Positions 17,895 to 27,154 of a DNA stretch of 64,000 bases are shown here, piece after piece (the first letter of the stretch is position 1; every line of letters starts with the position of its first letter). The notes under the pieces were generated by a model, which did not search any database, was not told the origin of the DNA, and saw only the letters and a program-made list of their open reading frames with translations. Source of the stretch: Planococcus versutus (lineage in GTDB: Bacteria > Bacillota > Bacilli > Bacillales_A > Planococcaceae). The stretch is taken from assembly GCF_001186155.3 (NCBI RefSeq), contig NZ_CP016540.2, forward strand, positions 901,001 to 965,000. Direction: 5' to 3'. The position numbers were made by a program, and so were the translations under genes.

Positions 17895-19120
17895 ACTTTC
17901 AAGAAAAGCTGGAGCAATATGCTGAACTAACGGTTTATGTGGGATTAAATGTTCAAAAAGGACAGGTTGTTGTTATTAATACAACAACCGATACACTAGA
18001 ATTTACACGACTTGTTGTAAAAAAAGCGTACGAGGCTGGAGCCAAACGTGTTCAAGTTAATTACGAAGATCCGGTACTAACACGGACTCATTTTGAGTTA
18101 GCACCAGAAGATGCTTTTGAAGAGTTTCCTGAATGGTCTGTGGTTCAGCGTGATGAAGTGATCAACACAGGCGGGAGTTTCCTTTGGATTGATGCAGAAG
18201 ATCCAGACTTGTTAACAGGCATTCCAGCAAAGCGGTTAGCTAATTGGCAAAAAACGGCTGGGAAAGCATTAGTGCGTTATCGTCAGGCAGTTGGATCTGA
18301 TAAAGTAGCTTGGTCGATTGTAGCGATTCCTTCACCAAAGTGGGCACAAAAAGTATTTCCAGATTTACCAGCTGAGCAACAAATGGCATCTTTATGGCAA
18401 GCTATTTTCAAAACGGTACGTATTGGTGAAGGAAATGCTGTAGAAGCATGGAACAACCACATTGCGTTATTAGAACGACGTGCGACTCAATTAAACGACA
18501 AACGTTATGTGAAATTGCAATACAGCTCACCTGGAACAGAGCTAACGATTGAACTTCCAAACAAGCATATTTGGATGACAGGTGCGTCAAAAACACCTCA
18601 AGGCAATGCGTTTATCGCGAACATGCCAACGGAAGAAGTTTATACAGTTCCTTTAAAGCATGGAGTAGATGGCACAGTTCGGAATACTAAGCCTCTAGTT
18701 TATCAAGGCAATGTCATTGATGGCTTTACGCTGACTTTTGCAAAAGGCAAAATTGTTGACGCGATAGCGGAAACGGGACAAGAACTTCTTAATGAACTGA
18801 TTACAGCAGATGAAGGAGCAACTTTTCTAGGTGAAGTGGCATTAGTGCCTCATCACTCTCCGATTTCTGATTCCAATATTTTATTTTACAATACGCTGTT
18901 TGACGAAAATGCGTCAAATCATTTAGCTATAGGTGATTCGTATCCAACTTGTTACGAAGGAGCACGCGATTTGGAACACAATCAATTAACGGCGCTTGGC
19001 TTGAATACATCTCTAGTTCATGAAGATTTTATGATTGGCAGTGAACACATGGATATTGACGGCATTACAGCTGATGGTTCAAAAGAGCCCATCTTCCGCA
19101 AAGGGAATTGGGCATTCTAA
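17891..19120 (+). CDS. Aminopeptidase, peptidase family M29 (AmpS/PepS type)
   Basis: A 409-residue metallo-aminopeptidase. Family metal ligands are recognisable: Glu in NMPTEEV, Glu in FLGEVALVPH, His in ENASNHLAIG, and His and Asp in SEHMDIDG; the C-terminal PIFRKGNWAF is typical. It removes N-terminal residues from peptides in the cytoplasm. Its start overlaps the helicase stop by four bases, so the two are co-translated. A close paralogue lies at 29343-30575. Confidence 0.92.
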   Translation: MNFQEKLEQYAELTVYVGLNVQKGQVVVINTTTDTLEFTRLVVKKAYEAGAKRVQVNYEDPVLTRTHFELAPEDAFEEFPEWSVVQRDEVINTGGSFLWIDAEDPDLLTGIPAKRLANWQKTAGKALVRYRQAVGSDKVAWSIVAIPSPKWAQKVFPDLPAEQQMASLWQAIFKTVRIGEGNAVEAWNNHIALLERRATQLNDKRYVKLQYSSPGTELTIELPNKHIWMTGASKTPQGNAFIANMPTEEVYTVPLKHGVDGTVRNTKPLVYQGNVIDGFTLTFAKGKIVDAIAETGQELLNELITADEGATFLGEVALVPHHSPISDSNILFYNTLFDENASNHLAIGDSYPTCYEGARDLEHNQLTALGLNTSLVHEDFMIGSEHMDIDGITADGSKEPIFRKGNWAF

Positions 19121-19132
19121 GAGGTGATAAAA

Positions 19133-20047
19133 ATGAAGAAGATTTGGATTGCGGCACTGACTGGGTTTTTGCTGTTTAGTGGTTCAATGGCTGCTCAAGC
19201 TTCAGTGAGGATTCCGGCAGCTTACGTAGCCATTGGTGATTCACTAGCAGCGGGTCAAACACCTAAACGCCAAATAGATACAGGATATGCTGATTTAATT
19301 GCTCAAGAACTGATGCGTAATCAACCTGTTGCGTTTTACTCAAAAAACTTGGCGTTTCCAGGTTTCACTACCGAAGACGTTTTAGAGAGTATTCAAAGTG
19401 ATGAAGCCAAAGAAGTATTGGCGTCAGCCAATATAATCACTATCTCGGCAGGGGCGAATGACTTACTGCGTCTCGTTCAAAATGATCCGAAACAAGGCTC
19501 GCTGACGTTTCAACAACGTCAAGTAGACTTTGCTCTCAATAAAGCACGAGAAAATATGGATTTGATTTTGGCTAAACTTAAAGAAAACTCACCAGATGCT
19601 ACCGTTTATGTAATCGGTTATTATTTTGCTTATCCACACGTTCGTGATAACCAAAAAACAGGGACTGCTAAACAGTTAGATCTTTTGAATAAAATTCTTA
19701 AACAGTCAGCTGAAAAAGTAGGCGCTGTTTTTGTATCGGTAGATCAATCGTTTGGCACGGATGCTGTAGACAAAGTTCCCAATCCAGCAGATGTCCATCC
19801 CAACTTAAATGGGTATCAAGCAATGGCAAATGCATTTTTTAGTGAATATCAAGATGCGTGGACGATACAGGATAATGAATTGCCATCGCTAAATCCATTG
19901 TCTTTTGAAGAAATTATAGCAGCACAAGATCAAGAAGACCCAAAAAAACCAGAAGATGACAAGAAAGCTGAAGAAACAGCAGCTCGATCTTCTGATCAAA
20001 GCTTAAACGGTTATTTAGCATTGAGACAAGCCATCCCTATTAGCTGA
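19133..20047 (+). CDS. Secreted SGNH/GDSL hydrolase
   Basis: A 304-residue protein with a Sec signal peptide (KK, hydrophobic core to about residue 20, AQA near 21-23) followed by an SGNH hydrolase domain: Ser37 in GDSLAAG (block I), SAGAND (block III) and DVHPN (block V) provide the Ser, Asn and Asp-His residues. It likely de-esterifies an envelope or external substrate; Bacillus homologues are called lipases or esterases. The C-terminal ~60 residues are charged (PKKPEDDKKAEE) and low complexity, perhaps wall-interacting. ATG 19133 follows GAGGTG. It starts 12 bases after the aminopeptidase stop, so it may be the last gene of that operon. Confidence 0.9.
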   Translation: MKKIWIAALTGFLLFSGSMAAQASVRIPAAYVAIGDSLAAGQTPKRQIDTGYADLIAQELMRNQPVAFYSKNLAFPGFTTEDVLESIQSDEAKEVLASANIITISAGANDLLRLVQNDPKQGSLTFQQRQVDFALNKARENMDLILAKLKENSPDATVYVIGYYFAYPHVRDNQKTGTAKQLDLLNKILKQSAEKVGAVFVSVDQSFGTDAVDKVPNPADVHPNLNGYQAMANAFFSEYQDAWTIQDNELPSLNPLSFEEIIAAQDQEDPKKPEDDKKAEETAARSSDQSLNGYLALRQAIPIS

Positions 20048-20067
20048 TGGAAATTTTCACAACAAAG

Positions 20068-20105
20068 AAACGTTCGAGCATCATTGATGCTCGAACGTTT
20101 TTATT
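20068..20105 (+). terminator. Terminator after the SGNH hydrolase
   Basis: A 13-bp perfect stem (20071-20083 with 20085-20097) followed by T-rich sequence; probably also serves the minus-strand small gene that ends at 20106. Confidence 0.92.
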
Positions 20106-20252
20106 TTAGCGCTTTTTTCCACGTGTCGTGGATTGTTGAGAAGGTGTTTGTTGATTCTTATCTTGTTTTCTATTTTTTAATACTTTGCGAATAATTGGGT
20201 ACGCGATAGGTCCATATTTTATAGCAGATTTTAATATTCTTCCAATTTTCAT
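20106..20252 (-). CDS. Small cationic hypothetical protein
   Basis: A 48-residue protein (MKIGRILKSAIKYGPIAYPI...) with a short amphipathic or hydrophobic N-terminal half and a Lys/Arg/Gln-rich tail ending RGKKR. GGAGAG at 20259-20264 lies at good spacing upstream of the ATG and a terminator follows the stop, so it is probably a real gene. No family is recognised. The strong net positive charge suggests membrane or nucleic acid contact; that is inference. Confidence 0.68.
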   Translation of the reverse strand: MKIGRILKSAIKYGPIAYPIIRKVLKNRKQDKNQQTPSQQSTTRGKKR

Positions 20253-20314
20253 TCAAATCTCTCCATTCTTATGTTTGTTGCTCTTTAGTTTCCCAAGTAT
20301 ACCAGAATCCAAAC

Positions 20315-21391
20315 TTATTCTGTAGATTGTGCGTGAGCAAGCAAGATGTTTTTGTATGCGTGAACACTTGAAATCAATACATACTCAGCGTTACCATGCC
20401 AATCTTCTCCGCTTGGTCCAAATTCGATTGCACCTTCGCCACCTGTTACGGCTGCGTAATAACGTGTATCGGCAGCACCATGTTGGCCAAACAAAATCGC
20501 TTTTTCATCAGTTATTGTTAAAATCGCTTTTTGTAAGCTTTGAATATATGGGTTTTCTTTTGTTGTGGTCAGTGCAGGTGTAGATCCTGACGCTTTGTAT
20601 TCCATATCGATGTCTAAATTTTTCGCTAGATCAACCAGCTGACGAACAATTTCTTCTTTGTCTTGTCCTGGCATAAAACGGATATCATACGACATTTCGC
20701 AAATTTCTGGAACGACGTTATAGCGATCTCCTGCTTTAATAATCGGTAAGTTTACAGAAGGTTGGTCGTAGTATTCCGTAGATTCTTTTCGGAAAGGCAA
20801 GTTGGTGATTGCTTGATGAAATGTCATCGCAGACTCTATCGCATTGATGCCTTCCCAAGGTCGACTGCCGTGAGCGGGTTGTCCTTTAAATGTCATATCC
20901 ATTCGTAAAATACCTTTAGATTGCAAGCCAACTTTTAATCCCGTAGGCTCTCCGCAAATAACGAAATCACCGTGGAATCCTTGTTCGACTAGCCATTTTG
21001 AAGTGTTGCGTCCACCAATTTCTTCATCCGTTACAATATGTAATTGTACGTTACGAGTTAGTTTAGCACTGTTGAGCTTAACAAATGCTTGCATCATTGC
21101 TGCGACGCCTGCTTTCATATCAGCAGATCCTCGACCGTAAAGGCGTCCTTGTTGTTCAAAAGGAACAAACTGCTCTTCATGTCCTGGAACGACATCGACA
21201 TGACCATTCCAAATAATCGTCTCGGTTCCTTGCCCTTTAACTGCTGTCAGCATTAAATACCCTTTGTTGTCGTGAACAGTGACATTTTCTCCTTTTTCTG
21301 TTAACCAATTGGCGCAATAGCGAAGCGCTTTATTGGCTCCTTCTTTTGTGTCACTTTGTATTTTGATTAGTTCTTTTAACAATTCAATCAT
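20315..21391 (-). CDS. M20 family metallopeptidase/deacylase (ArgE/DapE type)
   Basis: A 358-residue zinc hydrolase. Expected residues are seen: His64 and Asp66 in GHVDVVP, Asp91 in GRGSADMKAG, the catalytic Glu123-Glu124 pair in TDEEIGG, Glu in CGEPTG and a C-terminal His in EDWHGNAE. Known relatives cleave N-acyl amino acids or succinyl-diaminopimelate; this shorter form cannot be assigned a substrate. The ribosome binding site is weak (AAGG about 14 bases upstream). It is a single gene divergent from the thiamine-controlled thiT gene. Confidence 0.88.
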   Translation of the reverse strand: MIELLKELIKIQSDTKEGANKALRYCANWLTEKGENVTVHDNKGYLMLTAVKGQGTETIIWNGHVDVVPGHEEQFVPFEQQGRLYGRGSADMKAGVAAMMQAFVKLNSAKLTRNVQLHIVTDEEIGGRNTSKWLVEQGFHGDFVICGEPTGLKVGLQSKGILRMDMTFKGQPAHGSRPWEGINAIESAMTFHQAITNLPFRKESTEYYDQPSVNLPIIKAGDRYNVVPEICEMSYDIRFMPGQDKEEIVRQLVDLAKNLDIDMEYKASGSTPALTTTKENPYIQSLQKAILTITDEKAILFGQHGAADTRYYAAVTGGEGAIEFGPSGEDWHGNAEYVLISSVHAYKNILLAHAQSTE

Positions 21392-21486
21392 GTCCGTGGC
21401 AAGCCTTGAGTTCTGCTTGCCTTCACCACCTTTCGACTGTCGTAGCTATTCTTTTCTTTACCCTATGAGTGTATCTTAAAACAGTC

Positions 21487-21515
21487 TTGCAATAAAGAAG
21501 AGGCTTGTGTACAAT
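21487..21515 (+). promoter_or_regulatory. Promoter for the thiT riboswitch transcript
   Basis: TTGCAA (21487-21492), 17-base spacer, TACAAT (21510-21515). The predicted start point near 21522 lies shortly before the riboswitch aptamer. Confidence 0.75.
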
Positions 21516-21543
21516 ACAAGAGAAAGTCAAATAATTGTATACA

Positions 21544-21624
21544 CCACAAGGGGAGCTTTAGCTGAGAGTGAACATTCGTTCTTACCCTTTGAACCTGTAA
21601 GTTAGTACTTGCGCAGGGATGTGG
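21544..21624 (+). promoter_or_regulatory. TPP riboswitch (THI element)
   Basis: The conserved THI-box blocks are all present in order: GGGGAGC, GCTGAGAG, ACCCTTTGAACCTG, GTTAGTACTTGCG and AGGGA. P1 pairs CCACA (21544-21548) with TGTGG (21620-21624). The aptamer binds thiamine pyrophosphate; a terminator follows, so TPP should switch off transcription of thiT. Confidence 0.96.
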
Positions 21625-21642
21625 ATAGAAACCGGCCCCTAC

Positions 21643-21676
21643 AACGATGCCAGGCTCTGTCCTGATGTCGTTTTTT
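21643..21676 (+). terminator. TPP riboswitch expression platform (conditional terminator)
   Basis: Stem of 11 positions (left arm from 21644, right arm to 21671) with one mismatch and two G-T pairs, then six T. It lies between the aptamer and the thiT ribosome binding site, as expected for transcriptional attenuation. Confidence 0.85.
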
Positions 21677-21732
21677 ATATGGTTTTATTCACGGCCCTTC
21701 TGGTGATGTGCACTACACATAAGGAGGAAGTC

Positions 21733-22308
21733 ATGAGAAACAAGAAAGTATTACTAATGACAGAAATTGCGATTTTTGCGGCTCTTGGATTTGTTTTGGA
21801 TTTTATCTCATTCCGCATGCCTCAAGGTGGATCGGTTAGTTTTGTCATGATCCCAATTGTGTTAATTGCTTTTAGAAGAGGAGTTGGAGCAGGAGTTTTG
21901 ACTGGGTTATTGGTTGGCTTGCTGCAAATTGTCTCTGGCTTTATCTCAGTGACACCTTTATCTTTCGGTTTTGTCATTTTACAGGTGCTCTTAGATTACT
22001 TATTGGCATACGGAGTGGTGGGATTAGCTGGTATTATGCGTGCAAAATATATAGAACATGCACAAGCTAAGCATACTGGAAAGATGCTTCTGACGATTGT
22101 GGCAGGTGTGCTGATTGCATCTGTCTTGCGCTATTTTGTCCATGTAGTAACGGGGATTTTGTTTTTTGGTATGTTTGCTGATGGAAATGTAGTCATTTAT
22201 TCAATTATTTACAATGCTACTTACATGATACCGGTATTTCTGCTAGCTGCTTTTGTGTGCTCTGCGCTTTTTGCGGCAGCACCTAAACTAGTAGATGCCA
22301 AAGCTTAA
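21733..22308 (+). CDS. thiT: Energy-coupled thiamine transporter S component ThiT
   Basis: A 191-residue membrane protein with about six hydrophobic segments, the substrate-binding S component of an ECF transporter that uses the shared EcfA-A'-T energising module encoded elsewhere. The N-terminal MTEIAIFAALGFVLDF pattern and size fit ThiT (YuaJ). The TPP riboswitch immediately upstream makes thiamine the evident substrate. AAGGAGGAAG precedes ATG 21733; longer in-frame starts fall inside the riboswitch region and are rejected. Confidence 0.94.
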   Translation: MRNKKVLLMTEIAIFAALGFVLDFISFRMPQGGSVSFVMIPIVLIAFRRGVGAGVLTGLLVGLLQIVSGFISVTPLSFGFVILQVLLDYLLAYGVVGLAGIMRAKYIEHAQAKHTGKMLLTIVAGVLIASVLRYFVHVVTGILFFGMFADGNVVIYSIIYNATYMIPVFLLAAFVCSALFAAAPKLVDAKA

Positions 22309-22318
22309 AGTTGATGGA

Positions 22319-22367
22319 AAAACTGTAGACAACTCGAATTGCTCGAGTTTGTCCACAGTTTTTTTAA
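22319..22367 (+). terminator. Terminator after thiT
   Basis: Long stem (ACTGT-GACAA-TCGA with complementary right arm, two single mismatches) followed by seven T. Confidence 0.88.
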
Positions 22368-22409
22368 GTTGGTTAAAGAAACAACTCAGAAGCCTCTAAT
22401 TTAATTTTA

Positions 22410-22418
22410 TGGTATAAT
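22410..22418 (+). promoter_or_regulatory. Extended -10 promoter of map
   Basis: TGGTATAAT: a TG motif one base upstream of a perfect TATAAT, 35 bases before the map start. No clear -35 box, as is usual for extended -10 promoters. Confidence 0.6.
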
Positions 22419-22452
22419 TCTTGAATAGAAAAGCTTGAAAGAAGGGTATTTA

Positions 22453-23202
22453 ATGATAGCAACTACTGAAAAAGAAATTGAAATGTTAAAAAAAGCTGGA
22501 CAAATGGTAGCTGAAATTCGTGAAGCGATGAAAGCTGCCACAAAAGTTGGCGTGACGACGAAAGAAATCGACGAGTTGGGCGGCAAATTATTTGAAGAGC
22601 TTGGTGGCGTTTCTGGACCAAAAGCAGAATATGATTTTCCAGGATATACATGCATCAGCGTTAATGAAGAAGTTGCTCATGGCATTCCAGGGAGTCGCTT
22701 AATAAAAGACGGAGATATTGTGAACATCGATGTTTCAGGGTCTTATAAAGGCTATTTTTCTGATACGGGCATTTCGTTTGTAGTAGGAGAAGGTCACACA
22801 GAAAAAGAAAAAATTTGTGAAGCTGCCGCTTCTGCATTTGATCGTGCGATGACAAAGGTCAAAGCCGGTGCAAAACTCAATCAAATTGGTAAAGCAGTAG
22901 AACGCGAAGCAAAAGAACAAGGGCTGTTTGTTATCAAAAATTTGACGGGGCACGGCATTGGGAAATCGCTTCATGAAGCGCCGCAGCACATCTTAAATTA
23001 TTACGATGCATGGGAAACAACTATTCTTAAAGAAGGTATGGTGTTAGCCGTAGAACCCTTTATCTCTCAAAAATCTGAACACATTATCGAATCTGGTGAT
23101 GGCTGGACATTTATCACACCAGATCAATCAGTAGTCGCGCAAATCGAACACACTGTGCTTGTAACAAAAGGAGAACCAATTCTTTTGACAAAACTAAATT
23201 AA
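22453..23202 (+). CDS. map: Type I methionine aminopeptidase
   Basis: A 249-residue enzyme that removes initiator methionine. All five metal ligands are present: Asp93, Asp104, His167, Glu201 and Glu232, with the substrate-site histidines at 76 and 174. The length equals the B. subtilis YflG-type enzyme, so this may be the second, non-ribosomal-operon copy. ATG 22453 (MIATTEKEIE) matches the family start and has GAAGGG upstream. Monocistronic, with its own promoter and terminator. Confidence 0.93.
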   Translation: MIATTEKEIEMLKKAGQMVAEIREAMKAATKVGVTTKEIDELGGKLFEELGGVSGPKAEYDFPGYTCISVNEEVAHGIPGSRLIKDGDIVNIDVSGSYKGYFSDTGISFVVGEGHTEKEKICEAAASAFDRAMTKVKAGAKLNQIGKAVEREAKEQGLFVIKNLTGHGIGKSLHEAPQHILNYYDAWETTILKEGMVLAVEPFISQKSEHIIESGDGWTFITPDQSVVAQIEHTVLVTKGEPILLTKLN

Positions 23203-23269
23203 TAACAACTATGATGACGTCATTAAATAGGTTCGGGTAAAATTCTTGAACTTTTATAGTCAAATTTTA

Positions 23270-23316
23270 AAAAACTGCGAACACACTCGATTTTACGAGA
23301 GTGTTCGCAGTTTTTA
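23270..23316. terminator. Bidirectional terminator between map and the TspO-like gene
   Basis: Long stem AAAACTGCGAACAC.CTCG with its complement, 6-base loop, flanked by A and T runs. The right flank contains the stop codon of the minus-strand gene. Confidence 0.9.
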
Positions 23317-24042
23317 AATAGCTGTTATTCTTTTTTTAATTAATAATATCCCCGTCAAGATCACACCACTTAAAAACAAAGAAGCTGTTGTGACTAGCAT
23401 TTCGCTTGTTCCGTATTTAACAGCAATTCCGATAAATGCCCAAATAAAGACAAATGCAAATGGAATATCCATGTGATGAAACCGAATATGCAAAGCAAGT
23501 GCAGTCGCAACAGTCAACATAATTACGGTCCACAACTGATCGCTCAGTCCCCAGCCGCTCCAATTGTGATAGGTTAACACAAATGAAATATTAGCAATTG
23601 TCGCTACGCTAATCCATCCCATATTAAGTGAAATGGGTAAGCGTTCGGTAAAGGATCTTTCAGAATTTTGATATTGCAAATAAAGAGCAATCAATGCGGC
23701 TAAATAGCCAAGCATCGCGAGTATTGACCATGCAAAAAATTCATAATGCCATAGTAGTAGCCAAGTAATATTAAAAATACTACTTAACACAAAGTACCAA
23801 GCAATTTTAAATGAAGGAGTTTGCCCTTTTCTCAAGCGCACCCAAAAAGCAATAATCCAAACAGCCAATGCAAGATAGATGATAGACCAAATTGAAAATG
23901 TATAACCGGCTGGTGTAAATAAGACAGATAACCGATTGGACACTTCACCTGTGGTTTGACCATTTATTGGCAAAGTCGTTGCCAAAGTATTTATGACAAT
24001 CACCGCGATAAAGGCGATTGTCATAAGTAAAATACGAATCAT
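23314..24042 (-). CDS. TspO/MBR-like tryptophan-rich integral membrane protein
   Basis: A 242-residue protein with about seven hydrophobic segments. The FTPAGYTFSIWSIIYLALAVWI region and many tryptophans resemble the long form of the TspO/MBR family, annotated as tryptophan-rich sensory protein in Bacilli. Classical TspO proteins bind porphyrins and are about 160 residues, so the function here is uncertain. ATG 24042 is preferred because AAAGGGAGGGG lies just upstream. Single gene convergent with map. Confidence 0.75.
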   Translation of the reverse strand: MIRILLMTIAFIAVIVINTLATTLPINGQTTGEVSNRLSVLFTPAGYTFSIWSIIYLALAVWIIAFWVRLRKGQTPSFKIAWYFVLSSIFNITWLLLWHYEFFAWSILAMLGYLAALIALYLQYQNSERSFTERLPISLNMGWISVATIANISFVLTYHNWSGWGLSDQLWTVIMLTVATALALHIRFHHMDIPFAFVFIWAFIGIAVKYGTSEMLVTTASLFLSGVILTGILLIKKRITAI

Positions 24043-24235
24043 GCGTAATCCCCTCCCTTTCATTAGTATACCTGTACCAGTTTCAATCAACAAATACCGG
24101 TTTCTAAATACCACTCAAAAATGTCGATAAGGTGAATTGGTTTAGCATAAAAAGGAATTTTATTTCGAAGTCTGAATAAAAATGATATACTAAAGAAGTG
24201 TTTTTAGAAAATTTAGTTTACCAGGAGGAGAAATC

Positions 24236-26035
24236 ATGACAGTTCACTATCCAGAAGTGTGGGACTTAGATTCGCTATTTCCAGGAGGCAGCGACTCTAG
24301 GAAATTACGTGTACATATGAATGAGTCTGTAACAAAGCTAGAAACGTTTGAAGAGCATGTCCAAAAATTTGAAGTACCAACTTCAAAAGAAGATGCGTCT
24401 AAAGTCTTTGAATTACTTGAAGAAATGAATCACATGATGCGTCACTTGAGTCAGTCGGGTGCATTTATCGGCTGTTTAATGGCACAAAATACACAAGATA
24501 AAAAGGCGGGTATTTTGGAAAGTGAAGCGGCTTCGTTATCAGCTCGTTTTCAAAACTCTTTTCAAAAAATCCAACAAGATTTATCAAAGACTGACGATAC
24601 AGTTTGGGAAGAGCTACTAACCAAAGACCTTTTGCATAAATTCACATTTATTTTAAATGAATGGCGAGAGGAAGCAAAAATGCTGCTTTCTGAAAAAGAG
24701 GAAAGTTTGATTACAGCGTTAAGCATTGATGGTTATCATGGCTGGAGTCAACTATACGATATGCTAGTTGGAGAAATTAGCGTGACTGTGACCGTAGAAG
24801 GTGAGAAGAAAACTTTATCCGTTGGACAAGCAAACAATTTAAGTTCGCATAAAGATGCTACAGTTCGCAAAGAATCCTATGAGAAGTTAGAAGAGGCTTG
24901 GACAGAAAAAGAAGAATTTTTTGCAAAAACCTTGAATTCCATTGGTGGATTCCGTCTGGAAACGTACAAAAAACGTGGGTGGGGAAATCCGCTCCAAGAG
25001 CCTTTGCACATAAATCGCATGAAACAAGAAACGCTAGATGCGATGTGGGGAGCTATCAGTAAAAACAAACAACCGTTTGTTGATTATTTAAATCAAAAAG
25101 CGCAATTACTTGGCAAAGATGGACTCGATTGGTATGACGTCGATGCACCGGTAACAGAAAGTACGCAACAGTTTACGTATCAAGAAGGAGCCGAATTTAT
25201 TTTGGAACAATTCGGTAAATTTGGTCCGGAACTAGCGCAATTTTCTAAACATGCATTTGAAAATGGATGGATTGAAGCAGAAGATCGCCCGAACAAAAGA
25301 CCGGGTGGATTTTGCACAGGGCTGCCATTAAGTGAAGAATCTCGTATTTTCATGACGTATAGCGGATCTATGTCCAATGTTGCGACATTAGCACATGAAC
25401 TAGGTCATGCCTTTCACTCATACGCCTTGCGTCCAGTCCATTCGTTAAACCGATCATATGCAATGAACGTTGCAGAAACGGCTTCAACATTTGCCGAAAT
25501 GATTGTTGCAGATGCTGCAGTAAAAAATGCACAGTCTAAAGATGAGAAAATCGCTTTACTAGAAGATAAAGTGCAGCGCAGCGTAGCGTTCTTTATGAAT
25601 ATTCACTCACGTTTTCTTTTTGAAACACGATTTTATGAAGAACGAAAAAACGGTGTTGTTCCGGTAGCAAGATTAAATGAATTGATGGAAGAAGCACAAA
25701 ATGAAGGATTTGCAGGTGGATTAGCTTCCACGCATCCTCATTTCTGGGCATCTAAGCTTCATTTTTATATTACGTACGTGCCTTTCTATAATTTCCCGTA
25801 CACATTTGGATACTTATTCTCGTTGAGTGTTTATGCAAAAGCGTTAGAAGAAGGCAGTAGCTTTGAAGAAAAATACATGGCGTTGCTTCGTGATACAGCC
25901 ATTATGTCTGCAGAAGACTTGGCAATGAAGCATTTGGGTGAAGATATTACACAGCAAGCATTCTGGGAAAAAGGAATTGCCTTGTGTGTCCAAGACGCCG
26001 AAGAATTTATATCACTGACATCTGAAGAGGCTTAA
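24236..26035 (+). CDS. pepF: Oligoendopeptidase F family metallopeptidase (M3B)
   Basis: A 599-residue cytoplasmic zinc peptidase. The HELGH zinc motif lies at about residues 386-390 with a downstream Glu (NVAETASTFAE) as third ligand, typical of M3 enzymes that cut short oligopeptides. Length is normal for PepF. AGGAGGAG precedes the ATG, and an extended -10 sequence (TGATATACT, ending 24191) lies about 45 bases upstream. The GNAT gene starts one base after its stop, so the two are in one operon. Confidence 0.93.
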   Translation: MTVHYPEVWDLDSLFPGGSDSRKLRVHMNESVTKLETFEEHVQKFEVPTSKEDASKVFELLEEMNHMMRHLSQSGAFIGCLMAQNTQDKKAGILESEAASLSARFQNSFQKIQQDLSKTDDTVWEELLTKDLLHKFTFILNEWREEAKMLLSEKEESLITALSIDGYHGWSQLYDMLVGEISVTVTVEGEKKTLSVGQANNLSSHKDATVRKESYEKLEEAWTEKEEFFAKTLNSIGGFRLETYKKRGWGNPLQEPLHINRMKQETLDAMWGAISKNKQPFVDYLNQKAQLLGKDGLDWYDVDAPVTESTQQFTYQEGAEFILEQFGKFGPELAQFSKHAFENGWIEAEDRPNKRPGGFCTGLPLSEESRIFMTYSGSMSNVATLAHELGHAFHSYALRPVHSLNRSYAMNVAETASTFAEMIVADAAVKNAQSKDEKIALLEDKVQRSVAFFMNIHSRFLFETRFYEERKNGVVPVARLNELMEEAQNEGFAGGLASTHPHFWASKLHFYITYVPFYNFPYTFGYLFSLSVYAKALEEGSSFEEKYMALLRDTAIMSAEDLAMKHLGEDITQQAFWEKGIALCVQDAEEFISLTSEEA

Positions 26036-26036
26036 C

Positions 26037-26585
26037 ATGAATTTGCTTTTTGAAGGACAGACTTGTTACTTACGTAGTTTAGCGATTGAGGATGCAGAAG
26101 AAATGGTTCAATTGCTGGTACGAAACCGTGAGTATTGGTCTGTTTATGAACCAACTCATCGAGATAGCTATTTCACAGCAGCCGTTCAGCGAGAGAAAAT
26201 CCGTGAATCTATTTATCAAGCACGAGAAAATCGAGAGTACAGCGTGGGTATTTTTGAACACGAAACTAATAAGCTAGTTGGCCATATTTCTGTATATGGC
26301 ATAAAACGAATTCCTTTTTTAAGTGCTTTAATAGGCTATTCGATTGATGAAGCCTATATTGGTAAAGGAATTGCGACCGAAGCCGTGCAGCTGATGACGG
26401 TTTGCGTTTTTGAACAGCTCCGACTTCACCGTGTAGAAGCCTATGTGTCTCCTGAGAACGTTGGGTCTATCCGAGTGTTAGAGAAGACAGGATTTCGTCA
26501 AGAAGGCTTGCTGAAAGAGTTTCTTTATATTAATGGCGAATGGAAAGATCATTATTATTACGCTATGATTGAAGGAGAGTTTTGA
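26037..26585 (+). CDS. GNAT N-acetyltransferase, RimJ/RimL type
   Basis: A 182-residue acetyl-CoA dependent acetyltransferase. The acetyl-CoA binding region reads YIGKGIATEAVQL (R/Q-X-X-G-X-A variant) and is followed by HRVEAYVSPENVGSIRVLEKTGF, the signature of RimJ/RimL relatives that modify protein N-termini or small molecules. The substrate is unknown. Its ATG lies one base beyond the pepF stop, with the ribosome binding site (GAAGAGG) inside the pepF end, so translation is probably coupled. Confidence 0.87.
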   Translation: MNLLFEGQTCYLRSLAIEDAEEMVQLLVRNREYWSVYEPTHRDSYFTAAVQREKIRESIYQARENREYSVGIFEHETNKLVGHISVYGIKRIPFLSALIGYSIDEAYIGKGIATEAVQLMTVCVFEQLRLHRVEAYVSPENVGSIRVLEKTGFRQEGLLKEFLYINGEWKDHYYYAMIEGEF

Positions 26586-26671
26586 AAAGGTAAGGCCACC
26601 TATAAAAAATGGTGGAAAGAGCTGCATCGCTGGTTTGAATCGTGAATAACAGGGAGGATGGTGCATCAAGG

Positions 26672-27154
26672 ATGAATAGAGCTAACTTATTTTCTTATCA
26701 TAAATGGGCGACATTGGCCTGCTTGGAACACGTCCAAGCCTTGGGAGAGAAATTATACAAGAAAAAAGGAGCCAATTCTTTTGCTTCGATTCAAGAAACG
26801 ATAGAACATGTCTTAGGCGTGGAAAAACTATGGTTGCTCCGAATGTCTAGCGTGAAAAATCCGACATTTGAACATTTTGACTTGGAAACAACAGAAAAAG
26901 CAATAGAAGCTTTTAGGTTGCTGCATGCTGAAATGGAATTGTTTTTTGCTTCGTTATCTAACGTACAGTGGTCAGAAGCACTCAACTATCAAAACATGCG
27001 CGGAGATGAATTTTCTACGACAAGAGAAGAAATGTTGTTTACCTTTGTTAATCATGCAAGCTATCATAGAGGGCAAGTGACTTCTTTGCTTCGGCAATTT
27101 GGTAAGCAAGGAATTGCACTCGATTATATTTACTTTCAAAAACAAAACCGCTGA
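26672..27154 (+). CDS. DinB/YfiT-like four-helix metal-binding protein
   Basis: A 160-residue DinB-fold protein. The three metal-binding histidines of the fold are recognisable in IEHVLGVEKLW and in NHASYHRGQV. Members act as thiol-dependent transferases or have unknown roles. ATG 26672 is chosen with AGGGAGG 14 bases upstream; a GTG at 26642 would place that site inside the gene. The last codons lie in a hairpin shared with the convergent carbonic anhydrase gene. Confidence 0.85.
   Translation: MNRANLFSYHKWATLACLEHVQALGEKLYKKKGANSFASIQETIEHVLGVEKLWLLRMSSVKNPTFEHFDLETTEKAIEAFRLLHAEMELFFASLSNVQWSEALNYQNMRGDEFSTTREEMLFTFVNHASYHRGQVTSLLRQFGKQGIALDYIYFQKQNR

Noticed and set aside
21619..21733. 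Longer N-terminus for ThiT reaching into the riboswitch
   Set aside because: It would translate the aptamer P1 and terminator; ATG 21733 with AAGGAGG gives the family length.
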